Shown here in pieces: positions 15,428-22,493 of a stretch of DNA of 37,744 nucleotides. The DNA comes from Spirochaetaceae bacterium. GTDB taxonomy: Bacteria > Spirochaetota > Spirochaetia > DSM-27196 > PXBQ01. The notes below the pieces were generated by a model. It had not been told where the DNA came from and did no database searches. It saw only the letters and a program-made list of their open reading frames with translations. The stretch covers positions 1 to 37,744 of the forward strand of contig REEC01000132.1 in assembly GCA_007695285.1 (NCBI GenBank), written 5' to 3'. Every line of letters starts with the position of its first letter. Positions within the stretch are counted from its first letter, which is position 1. Both the position numbers and the translations under genes were made by a program.

Positions 15428-17083
15428 TCAGGCCTCGTAGATCGCGCGTGCGATCGGCATCCGACGACCCGTGCCGAACGCGCGTGGTGACACCTTCAGC
15501 ACGGGGGCGGCTTGGCGGCGCTTATGCTCGGCACGGCCGACAAGTTTGAGAGTATCGCGTACCGTCGCCTCGTCGAACCCCGCAACGATGATCTCGTCTC
15601 CCGTCTTGCTCTCGAGAAGGTACAACCTCAGAATCTCATCCAGTACCGGGTACGGCGGAAGCGAATCGTCGTCCTTCTGATCGGGCCGTAGTTCCGCAGA
15701 GGGTGGTTTGTCGATGATCGACCGGGGAATGATCTCGCGATCCGCGTTGATTCTTTCAGCGAGCGCGTAGACCTCGGTCTTGAAGAGGTCGCCGATCACC
15801 GAGAGCCCGCCGCACATATCGCCGTACAACGTACAGTATCCGGTCGCAAGTTCCGATTTGTTGCCGGTCGTGAGCAGCAGAGAGCCGGTCTTGTTCGAGT
15901 ACGCCATCAACAGCACCCCGCCGCGAATACGCGCCTGAATGTTCTCTTCGGTCAAGCCGACATCACCGTCGGCGAGGAACGGCGCCAGCGCGGAAAGGCT
16001 CGCGTCGAAAACCGGACCGATCGGCACGGTGAACGCCTCGATGCCGAGATTCTCGACCAGGCGCTCGGAGTCGGTGACACTGCCTGAGGATGAGTACTTC
16101 GACGGCAACAAAAAAACCTTCACGTTTTCCGGGCCTATCGCATCGACCGCGAGTACCGTGACGATCGCCGAGTCGATTCCACCCGAGAGCCCGAGGTGCA
16201 CGCGCGAGAAGCCGCACTTTCGCAGATAGTCACGAATCCCGAGAACGAGCGCGTGTCGGATCTCATCGTACTTCTCAGGAGTGGGAATCGCGGCGACGGT
16301 CCGCGTCTCCGCGCTCGCGGGCAGCTCCGTGTACGTGAGCGACTCGGAGAAACCCGGCGCCCGATGAACCAGGCATCCGGAAGCATCGGTAACCATCGAG
16401 TAGCCGTCGAAAATCAGGTTGTCGTTTCCTCCGACCGCGTTGACGTACACGACCGGGACACCCGACGTGCGGCCGATCTGCGAGATCAAGTCACGCCGCA
16501 CCGCGAGTTTCTCGGCGTAGAACGGTGACGCAGACGGTGCGAGGATGATCGATGCTCCGAGATCGAGCAGTTCCTGAACCGGATCCACGGGGTACCGTGT
16601 TCCGGCGACCACCGGAGCTTCCCACCAGATGTCCTCGCAGATCGCGACACCGAACCTGATTCCGTCGAGTTCGAACACCGTTCGAACATTCGCGGGCTCG
16701 AAGTACCGCGTTTCGTCGAACACATCGTACGTCGGCAACAATGTCTTCGCCTGGCGATGGATGATTTTCCCGCCGCGAACGACCGCAACCATGTTCCGAA
16801 GCGATTTCCCCGCGAGATCACGGTTGTGCGCGACGTAACCGACGACGACCGCGAGTTCGGGAGGGCATTCCGCCTGCAGAATTCGCAGCGATTTTTCGTT
16901 TTCATCGACAAACGTCTCGTGGTCGAGCAGATCCATCGGCGGATATCCGCAGAGACTCAACTCCGGAAAAACCACAATTCCCGCGCCGGCGTCCGAGGCG
17001 GCGCGCGCGAACTCGAGTATTTTTTCCCGATTCTCGGAGAATGCTCCGATCGTCGTATTAAGCTGCGCGAGCGCTATTTTCAT
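15428..17083 (-). CDS. nadE: glutamine-dependent NAD(+) synthetase
   Basis: A 551-residue two-domain enzyme that makes NAD from deamido-NAD, ATP and glutamine, the last step of NAD biosynthesis. Residues 1 to about 270 are a nitrilase-type glutaminase with the Glu41-Lys113-Cys149 triad (FPELSLCGYPP, AKTLLP, AICED). Residues about 280-551 are the synthetase, with the ATP pyrophosphatase P-loop LSGGIDS at about 299-305 and FLLPSKYSS. The start at 17083 is supported by homology (MKIALAQLN); GAGG lies about 11 bases upstream. The 43-bp gap to the divergent gene at 17127 holds both promoters. Confidence 0.96.
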   Translation of the reverse strand: MKIALAQLNTTIGAFSENREKILEFARAASDAGAGIVVFPELSLCGYPPMDLLDHETFVDENEKSLRILQAECPPELAVVVGYVAHNRDLAGKSLRNMVAVVRGGKIIHRQAKTLLPTYDVFDETRYFEPANVRTVFELDGIRFGVAICEDIWWEAPVVAGTRYPVDPVQELLDLGASIILAPSASPFYAEKLAVRRDLISQIGRTSGVPVVYVNAVGGNDNLIFDGYSMVTDASGCLVHRAPGFSESLTYTELPASAETRTVAAIPTPEKYDEIRHALVLGIRDYLRKCGFSRVHLGLSGGIDSAIVTVLAVDAIGPENVKVFLLPSKYSSSGSVTDSERLVENLGIEAFTVPIGPVFDASLSALAPFLADGDVGLTEENIQARIRGGVLLMAYSNKTGSLLLTTGNKSELATGYCTLYGDMCGGLSVIGDLFKTEVYALAERINADREIIPRSIIDKPPSAELRPDQKDDDSLPPYPVLDEILRLYLLESKTGDEIIVAGFDEATVRDTLKLVGRAEHKRRQAAPVLKVSPRAFGTGRRMPIARAIYEA

Positions 17084-17088
17084 CTCTG

Positions 17089-17118
17089 TTGACCTCACTA
17101 ATTACCGGGTGCTACTAT
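17089..17118 (+). promoter_or_regulatory. promoter of the SDR-like gene, apparently leaderless
   Basis: TTGACC (17089-17094), an 18-bp spacer and TACTAT (17113-17118). The ATG at 17127 lies eight bases after the -10 box, with no ribosome-binding site, so the transcript should start within about two bases of the start codon. Confidence 0.6.
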
Positions 17119-17126
17119 AGAATAAC

Positions 17127-17783
17127 ATGGAGAAAACCATCTTGATAACCGGGAGGTACACTCCGCTTTCGGCGGATCTTGTGCAGGGTGCGCTCTCCCG
17201 GAAGCATCGTGTTCTGGTCACCGTAGATGACTCCGACAGTAATCCGCCGGTTCCCGAAGGATTCGACGAGGAACTCCATCATCTCGCGTGGAATCCCCGA
17301 TCGCCGCTCTCCGCGCGGTCCGTGATCCTTTCGGGAACAAACACGTTCGATCCGATCGACGAGGCGATCGTCGTACTCTCGGCAAACGGCTCCCTGACCC
17401 CGATTCACGAAACACCCGCCGCGACGATCGAGGCCGCGATCGACGCGTCGGTGAAAGGGTATATATTTCTCGTGAAAGAGATCGTGGCGTACTTTCAGCG
17501 ACGAAAGGCGGGCACGCTTTCGTTCGTCGTGCACGAGCCCGGAGAGAACTTCGCGGCGCTTTCGGCGTGCGCGTCCGGCTGTTTTCGTGCGCTGGCCGAG
17601 TCGATGTTTTCTCTCTATCAAAACGAACCGATCTTGATGCGCGGTTTCCGGTCGGAAACGACAAACGTCAAGAGTTTCGCCGAGTTCGTTCTCACCAACT
17701 GTAGCGATCGACCCGAGAAATCGGGTGGGAAATGGCATGCGTACGCCGATAAGGCGTCGTTCTTCTCGTTCAAACGTGGGTAA
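17127..17783 (+). CDS. SDR-like protein lacking the usual active site, unknown function
   Basis: A 218-residue protein that reads like a short-chain dehydrogenase/reductase fold: MEKTILITGRYTPLSADL at the N-terminus, an IDEAIVVLSANG strand corresponding to the NNAG region, and a SACASGCFRALAESMF helix where the catalytic YxxxK would be. The TGxxxGxG nucleotide loop, the Tyr and the Lys are all absent, so oxidoreductase activity is doubtful. It may be a structural or regulatory homologue. It is divergent from nadE (43 bp) and 16 to 25 bases upstream of the SDF transporter gene, with which it is probably co-transcribed. I do not recognise a named family. Confidence 0.6.
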   Translation: MEKTILITGRYTPLSADLVQGALSRKHRVLVTVDDSDSNPPVPEGFDEELHHLAWNPRSPLSARSVILSGTNTFDPIDEAIVVLSANGSLTPIHETPAATIEAAIDASVKGYIFLVKEIVAYFQRRKAGTLSFVVHEPGENFAALSACASGCFRALAESMFSLYQNEPILMRGFRSETTNVKSFAEFVLTNCSDRPEKSGGKWHAYADKASFFSFKRG

Positions 17784-17808
17784 TTAACAGCTAATCAGGA
17801 TGGATTTC

Positions 17809-19041
17809 ATGAAAATTTGGATCAGGGTCGTACTCGGTGCCGCGGTCGGGATTGCACTCGGCGCGTATCTCCCCGAACGCGCGGGAGATACCGCGCTGTT
17901 GTTTCAACGGTTCTTCGACTTCATCGTTGGCGTCGGACGGTATCTTGTCTTTCCGATGATCATCACCTCGATCGCCGTCGCGGTGTTCGAGTTGCGCGAC
18001 AGCGGACGTTTCGTCTTTGTGCTGCTCAAAGCGATCGGAGCGATGGCCGCCGTTACCGTCGCGACCGTCGTTCTGAGCGTGATCGCGATTCTCGTGTTCG
18101 TGCCGTCGCGGATCCCTCCGATTCTCGGTGACGTCGTCGTTCCTACTGTACCGAGCTTCAGCGCCGTTCTTCAGGGGCTCTTCCCCGAGAACCTCTTTTC
18201 GGTCTTCCGGTTTGAGACCGCCTTCATCCTTCCTGCGGTCGTCTTTGCGGTGCTGCTCGGTCTCACGTTCCGATCCGAACACGCCGAGACCGAGCCGGTC
18301 GTAGCATTTTTCGACTCTCTGAACCGAATTTTCTACCGGATGACCGCTGTTTTTGTCGATATCATCGGCATCGGAATTGTCGCACTCGCGGCGTTTACGA
18401 TTCTTCGCGCGCGCGGGATCGAGGATTTTTCGATCTTCGGGCAACTCGTCGTCGTTCAGGTATTCATCTCGGCGCTCATTGGATTTGGTCTTCTTCCCCT
18501 CGTGTTGTACCTGGTCGATCGAACGCGGTCGCCGTTTCAATGGCTGCTCGCGCTCGTGCCTGCAGCGGTAACCGCTGCATTCTCGGCCGACGCGTACTTC
18601 ACTCTCGCTCCGAGTACGCGGATGATCAAAGAGAACGTCGGTATTCCGCGGATGATCGGGGGATTTGTCCTCCCTCTCACGACGATCCTCGGACGCGCGG
18701 GCACAGCCGCGATGGCCGGTGCTTCATTCATCGTCGTTCTTCGCTCGTACACGGCGCTCGACATCCAGTTCACACAGGTCGTGTGGGTCATCGTGACATC
18801 GTGCACGCTCTCGTTTCTGCTTGGATCGGTCCCTGGTGCCGGTCTTCTCGTTGCGCTCACGATGCTGTCCGCGGCGTTCGGCCGGGGAATGGACGATGCG
18901 TACCTGATTCTGGTTCCGATTATCCCGGTTCTCGCGGCGATCAGTACCGTGCTCGACGTGATGGTGAGCGCGTTTGTCACGACGGTCGTCGCGATCTGGG
19001 AAGACAACAAGAGGGATATCGAGCCGTACGAGTACGTGTAG
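17809..19041 (+). CDS. divergent sodium:dicarboxylate (SDF/DAACS)-type transporter
   Basis: A 410-residue membrane protein with about eight hydrophobic helices and the overall layout of the SDF family (GltP/DctA), which couples dicarboxylate or amino-acid uptake to Na+ or H+. Recognisable parts are VGRYLVFPMIITSI near helix 2, the second hairpin with SVPGAGLL, and TVLDVMVSAFVTT in helix 8. The family's substrate and sodium motifs are replaced: the Ser-rich hairpin reads FSADAYFTLAPS, NMDGT is replaced by LGRAGTA, and the helix-8 DxxRTxxNVxGD is not conserved. Substrate and coupling ion may therefore differ. ATG 17809 is preferred over 17800 because AGGATGG lies at the right distance. Confidence 0.82.
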   Translation: MKIWIRVVLGAAVGIALGAYLPERAGDTALLFQRFFDFIVGVGRYLVFPMIITSIAVAVFELRDSGRFVFVLLKAIGAMAAVTVATVVLSVIAILVFVPSRIPPILGDVVVPTVPSFSAVLQGLFPENLFSVFRFETAFILPAVVFAVLLGLTFRSEHAETEPVVAFFDSLNRIFYRMTAVFVDIIGIGIVALAAFTILRARGIEDFSIFGQLVVVQVFISALIGFGLLPLVLYLVDRTRSPFQWLLALVPAAVTAAFSADAYFTLAPSTRMIKENVGIPRMIGGFVLPLTTILGRAGTAAMAGASFIVVLRSYTALDIQFTQVVWVIVTSCTLSFLLGSVPGAGLLVALTMLSAAFGRGMDDAYLILVPIIPVLAAISTVLDVMVSAFVTTVVAIWEDNKRDIEPYEYV

Positions 19042-19054
19042 CGCGCCGGAACGT

Positions 19055-19076
19055 ATCGCGTACCTTTCTACGCGAT
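19055..19076. terminator. hairpin at a convergent junction
   Basis: ATCGCGTA-CCTTTC-TACGCGAT is a perfect 8-bp stem with a six-base loop, placed between the transporter stop and the stop of the opposing barrel gene. It is probably a bidirectional terminator or 3'-end stabiliser, although no U tract follows. Confidence 0.55.
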
Positions 19077-19083
19077 GATCGAG

Positions 19084-19767
19084 TTAGCGCTGCGCGGGCA
19101 CGATGCGGATCGTGAGCGTCGGGATGATCATCAACTCGTCCCAGAACGGTACGTCGAACTCGGACCACAGGTTGTAGACCGGAACGGTCGTCCTGATCGA
19201 AAGCACCGCGTGCGCCCAATCGGACACGGCGTACGTCACCGAGCCATAAAACTCGGGCGCGAGAAACCGACCCGCGCGCACGAAGTACGAGCGCAGCTCG
19301 CCGATCTCGGTTCCATCGATCGGTACTACCGGGATCCGGAACAGCAGAGACGGCGACGCGCCGAGGCCGAACACGACGTCGTCGGTGAGTCCGTACTCCC
19401 ACGTGAACGGCAAACCGACGATCAAACCGAGAGTTCCCCCGATCGCCCCGAGTTGTCGCCCGGTCTCGATCTGGGTCGGAACTGCTTTTCCGGACTCCGT
19501 CAGAAGATACTCCTGAACGAAAAAACGTAGCGAAGGTGAGAAAAACCAGGCCTCGTTCACGCGGAAGCGAGCGCCGGCACCGGCGGTGAACCGGATCGGC
19601 GAGACGTCGCTGCCTTGTACGCTGTCTCCGGCCGAGTCGACTCGGTAGCCGTTCAGGATGATCGCCTGGCCTAGGTGAAGCTCAACACCCGTGTACTCGA
19701 ACGCGGGAAGGTAGGTACAGGCAAGAAAAAATGCGGCGAGAACGGTGACTTTTTTTGCGACCGACAT
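19084..19767 (-). CDS. predicted outer-membrane beta-barrel protein, unknown function
   Basis: A 227-residue protein with a signal peptide at about 1-22 (MSVAKKVTVLAAFFLACTYL), followed by strand-rich sequence (FTAGAGARFRV, WFFSPSLRFFVQEYLL, GTLGLIVGLPFTWEYGL, EFYGSVTYAVSDWAHAVLSI, LMIIPTLTIRIV). Size and composition suit a small outer-membrane barrel. The -10 box TATAGT with its TGG extension lies only nine bases before the ATG, and there is no ribosome-binding site, so the mRNA is probably leaderless. I recognise no family. It may be a distant relative of the barrel proteins at 2806 and 9165. Confidence 0.62.
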   Translation of the reverse strand: MSVAKKVTVLAAFFLACTYLPAFEYTGVELHLGQAIILNGYRVDSAGDSVQGSDVSPIRFTAGAGARFRVNEAWFFSPSLRFFVQEYLLTESGKAVPTQIETGRQLGAIGGTLGLIVGLPFTWEYGLTDDVVFGLGASPSLLFRIPVVPIDGTEIGELRSYFVRAGRFLAPEFYGSVTYAVSDWAHAVLSIRTTVPVYNLWSEFDVPFWDELMIIPTLTIRIVPAQR

Positions 19768-19776
19768 CGTACGTAA

Positions 19777-19805
19777 ACTATACCACGCCGTGCCGGCCGC
19801 AACAA
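19777..19805 (-). promoter_or_regulatory. promoter of the barrel gene, apparently leaderless
   Basis: On the minus strand TTGTTG (complement of 19800-19805), 17 bp, then TATAGT (19777-19782) with TGG directly before it. The predicted start is near 19770 and the ATG begins at 19767. Confidence 0.55.
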
Positions 19806-19857
19806 TGAACTCCCCGGGTGTTAGCGTGATGCGGCATCGTGCAGCCTTGGTGGCGCG

Positions 19858-20547
19858 TCACCGGATCGTGACGGTTTCCACCATGTAGCGGACGCGATGT
19901 CCGGCCGCGGCGTGCATCTGCATCTCGACGACGAAAACGACCGACCGCCCGTCGGGTGAGACTATTACTTGATGGATTGTGTACTTGCGGACACCGCCGC
20001 GATCGAAGTTCGGCAGGCCCACGGTGAAGTCTCGCGTTCTCGACTCGGCCGTAAACGCAAAATCGATGTGAAACCGCGCCTTGACAGAGGCGCCCGTTCC
20101 GGTGCTCCGTTGGTTCAGTGTCACCTCGTACCGCGAGTCGGTCTCAAAATCCCGGAACGACAAACGGTCGCGCGGTTCGGAGTCATTAATACGGACGTAC
20201 ACGAGGCGCCCGGTTCTCAGATGGTCGATCGCGCGGGCGTTCACGAAACCTGCATTCTCGCGCACGACGTTGTAAAGCGCGCCGCTGCCGTCCTGACCCG
20301 GCGTCAGTGCGACGTCGTACGTTTGTCGGAAGACGCCGTTCGGCACAAATCGATTCGTCGGGACGTCAACGGTGAACAACTCCGCGTACGGGCGGGATCG
20401 GGCTACATCGATGCCGTACTGAGCGAACATGAACGTCCGCGAGTCCTCGGAGAACCCGAGATTGACAAACGTCGCGATATCGCCCGCAAACGCCGTTGTT
20501 GCGGCTACGGCGAGAATCAGGCAAAACACGAGTCGTCTTTTGGTCAT
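19858..20547 (-). CDS. predicted secreted protein, DUF2259-like
   Basis: A 229-residue protein with a clear signal peptide (about 1-22, MTKRRLVFCLILAVAATTAFA). The mature part begins GDIATFVNLGFSEDSRTFMFAQYGID, which I recognise as the pattern of the DUF2259 family of predicted secreted proteins found in treponemes and some proteobacteria. VIVSPDGRSVVFVVEM near the C-terminus reads like a beta-propeller or Tolb-type blade. It is probably periplasmic or surface-exposed; no function is known. The start at 20547 has a strong GAGGGGGG ribosome-binding site. The family call is from memory and not from a search. Confidence 0.65.
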   Translation of the reverse strand: MTKRRLVFCLILAVAATTAFAGDIATFVNLGFSEDSRTFMFAQYGIDVARSRPYAELFTVDVPTNRFVPNGVFRQTYDVALTPGQDGSGALYNVVRENAGFVNARAIDHLRTGRLVYVRINDSEPRDRLSFRDFETDSRYEVTLNQRSTGTGASVKARFHIDFAFTAESRTRDFTVGLPNFDRGGVRKYTIHQVIVSPDGRSVVFVVEMQMHAAAGHRVRYMVETVTIR

Positions 20548-20616
20548 CGATATGCCCCCCTCTATATCAATATCGAACAAATTCCACGTTCCTATAGTTT
20601 TTTTGCACGCGACATT

Positions 20617-20625
20617 TGATATACT
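20617..20625 (+). promoter_or_regulatory. extended -10 promoter of a leaderless membrane-protein gene
   Basis: TGA-TATACT ends six bases before the ATG at 20632, so transcription should start at about the A of the start codon. No ribosome-binding site is present. A T-rich stretch lies at the -35 position. Confidence 0.6.
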
Positions 20626-20631
20626 CGCGAT

Positions 20632-21459
20632 ATGACGATCGCCGCTCGGAATGCCGCGTTACGCATCGGTAGTTTCATCTGTTTCCTCGTCGTCATCGGA
20701 TCCGCGGTTGTGATGAGCCGCATCGTCACGATCCCGCTCGACCGCGTTTACGAAGCCGTCGGGCCACTCGAGGCGCGCGTATTCCCGAGCGGGGACGTCG
20801 CCGGGTCGATTCTCTGGACCGCGTGGTTCCTTGGTTTCATTCCGGTATTCTCGTTTGCTGCCGGCTTGTTGTTCGTCAGGTACTTCCGAAAAACGACCGC
20901 TCCCGAGATCTTTTTCTTCATCGTTTTCCTGATGTCTCTCGTCTTCGATTCGATGAAGCTGCTGAATGTCCTGTTAATCGCCGAAAACTTGCCGATTGAG
21001 CTCCAGAATCTCGTGACACGCGTAGTAACGTTCGGGTATGTGTTTGGCGTTGCCTGTTTGTTTCTTTCGAGCCTCTACTCCGCGGGCATCGATTACCAGA
21101 AAACCGAAGCGATTGTCGGGATCACTGCGCTCATCTCGTTTGCATTTGCGTACACGATCCCCGTGAACACGTTGGTCTTCTACCCGAACCTGATTCACCG
21201 GGTCGGTGACGGTTCGATGATCCCGATCGTTGTGACGTTCATGTACACCGTGACGTTCTTGAATCTCGTCCAGTCTGCCATCCGATCGACGAGTTGGTCC
21301 GACGTGCAGCTCGCGTGCGCCGTGCTCTTGACCGCGGCCGGCCGCGAGTTGATCTTTCGGGGGGCTGGGCCGGTCGGCCTGAGTCTCGGTGCGATTCTTC
21401 TCATCGCCGGCGCGGTATGGTTCGGTGTGAAGAAGTACTCAGCGTATCTCTGGGTCTAG
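20632..21459 (+). CDS. multi-spanning membrane protein, unknown function
   Basis: A 275-residue integral membrane protein with about eight hydrophobic helices: roughly 12-32, 60-85, 93-116, 130-152, 159-182, 196-217, 227-244 and 253-270. A polar loop between helices 1 and 2 (residues 33-59) is probably periplasmic. Charged residues inside helix 3 (FDSMKLLN) and helix 7 (AAGRELIF) may be functional. There is no recognisable transporter, kinase or sensor motif. It could be the membrane half of a sensor that lacks an attached output domain. It is divergent from the DUF2259-like gene and convergent with the kinase gene. Confidence 0.6.
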   Translation: MTIAARNAALRIGSFICFLVVIGSAVVMSRIVTIPLDRVYEAVGPLEARVFPSGDVAGSILWTAWFLGFIPVFSFAAGLLFVRYFRKTTAPEIFFFIVFLMSLVFDSMKLLNVLLIAENLPIELQNLVTRVVTFGYVFGVACLFLSSLYSAGIDYQKTEAIVGITALISFAFAYTIPVNTLVFYPNLIHRVGDGSMIPIVVTFMYTVTFLNLVQSAIRSTSWSDVQLACAVLLTAAGRELIFRGAGPVGLSLGAILLIAGAVWFGVKKYSAYLWV

Positions 21460-21462
21460 TCG

Positions 21463-21475
21463 GCGCGAAACGCGC
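21463..21475. terminator. small hairpin after the membrane-protein gene
   Basis: GCGCG-AAA-CGCGC starts four bases after the TAG stop, in the 70-bp convergent gap. It has a 5-bp stem and no U tract, so support is weak. Confidence 0.3.
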
Positions 21476-21529
21476 GATGTCGGGATACTCCTGCGCGGTA
21501 TAGTCCTGCAGTAGATCGCTAATAGAACT

Positions 21530-22171
21530 TTATATGAGCATGAGATACGCGACCAATCCCGTCCCTATCGGGAGCACGATGTTGTCGACGTCTTTGAGCG
21601 GCGTTATCTCGAGAAACGTTGCCACGAGCGCGATGACAACCGCGTGGGCCGGCAGAGCCGTGATGTGGTAGGTCGGGATCAAGACCGCGACGAAACACGC
21701 CAGACTGCCTTCGAGCGACTTGCCGCCGGGGATCCGGATCGTTCCGAATGCACGTCCGACAAGGCTTGCAAACCCATCGCCGAAAGCGAGCGCAAAAATC
21801 GCGATTCGAGCAGCCGGGTCAGGGTAGAGTAGGAGTGCCGCCATCGCGCCGATCCCGAGAGTGACCGGTCCGAGCACGAACCCGCCGAGATCACGCGTTC
21901 GGGACGCGCTCATCGTCAACCCCGAAACGATGTAAACCGACCGGCCGGCCAGGCGGAGCGTCTCCGCGTACGCGTAGAACACCGTGCCGAACGCGAGTAG
22001 CGAGAGAGTCGGGGCGACGCCGATGATCCCTACGACGAACGGTACAAAAGCGACCGAGATATGAATCGATTTCCTGATGAGTTCGATCTCGACATCGGGC
22101 GAGATTGAGAACCGGCCGGCCACCGCCCGTGGTGTTCTCAAATTTTCCATTATTGCTGTTGGTCTACCCAT
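21530..22171 (-). CDS. CTP-dependent lipid kinase, dolichol-kinase/SEC59 family
   Basis: A 213-residue membrane protein of the diacylglycerol/polyprenol kinase family (CTP_transf_1 related, SEC59/DGK1-like), which phosphorylates a lipid alcohol with CTP. Signature segments are EIELIRKSIHISVAFVPF near residue 28 and GDGFASLVGRAFGTIRIPGG with KSLEGSLA near residues 130-155. About six helices are seen. These genes are often annotated as phosphatidate cytidylyltransferase. The start is either ATG 22171 or the ATG at 22150 (MENLRTPR); neither has a strong ribosome-binding site. A role in membrane-lipid or polyprenol recycling is probable but not proven. Confidence 0.8.
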   Translation of the reverse strand: MGRPTAIMENLRTPRAVAGRFSISPDVEIELIRKSIHISVAFVPFVVGIIGVAPTLSLLAFGTVFYAYAETLRLAGRSVYIVSGLTMSASRTRDLGGFVLGPVTLGIGAMAALLLYPDPAARIAIFALAFGDGFASLVGRAFGTIRIPGGKSLEGSLACFVAVLIPTYHITALPAHAVVIALVATFLEITPLKDVDNIVLPIGTGLVAYLMLI

Positions 22172-22493
22172 GATGTCGACAACCTTATCGTATTATCTGC
22201 GAGAATCGGCGGGCGTTCCCAGGACGATTCACAATGCTTTCCGACGTGTATGATGCAAGAAGAGTACCAGCCATGCATATGTGCGATAAGAATTTTAAAA
22301 GCATGTATTGTAATTAATTAAAGCGTAGTTCGCCGTGAACGGACGATGGGTTCAAGACGAACGTATAAAAAACGATACGCTCACATTCACAAAACGCTAC
22401 GGTAATGAAAGGATAATCCGGTAGACGAGCTATCGAATCGCTACTACAATACCACGAACAACGACTTATTCCAATACCGCACGGAGACACTTA
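22172..22493. other. 322-bp intergenic region, relatively AT-rich
   Basis: This is the only gap above 300 bp. It separates the divergent kinase and GH1 genes and is visibly richer in A and T than its surroundings, with runs such as TGTAATTAATTAAAG around 22309. A 23-codon frame (22250-22321, MMQEEYQPCICAIR...) has no ribosome-binding site and is probably chance. The GH1 promoter lies at its right end. No tRNA, terminator or clear RNA structure is seen. Confidence 0.5.
22422..22450 (+). promoter_or_regulatory. promoter of the GH1-carotenoid desaturase pair
   Basis: TAGACG (22422-22427), 17 bp and TACAAT (22445-22450). The leader to the ATG at 22494 is about 37 bases and carries CGGAGA. Confidence 0.5.

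Noticed and set aside
17800..17808. ATG at 17800 as the transporter start
   Set aside because: AGGATGG overlaps this ATG and is correctly spaced for the ATG at 17809 instead.
22250..22321. 23-codon frame MMQEEYQPCICAIR... in the AT-rich gap
   Set aside because: No ribosome-binding site or promoter, and short enough to arise by chance.
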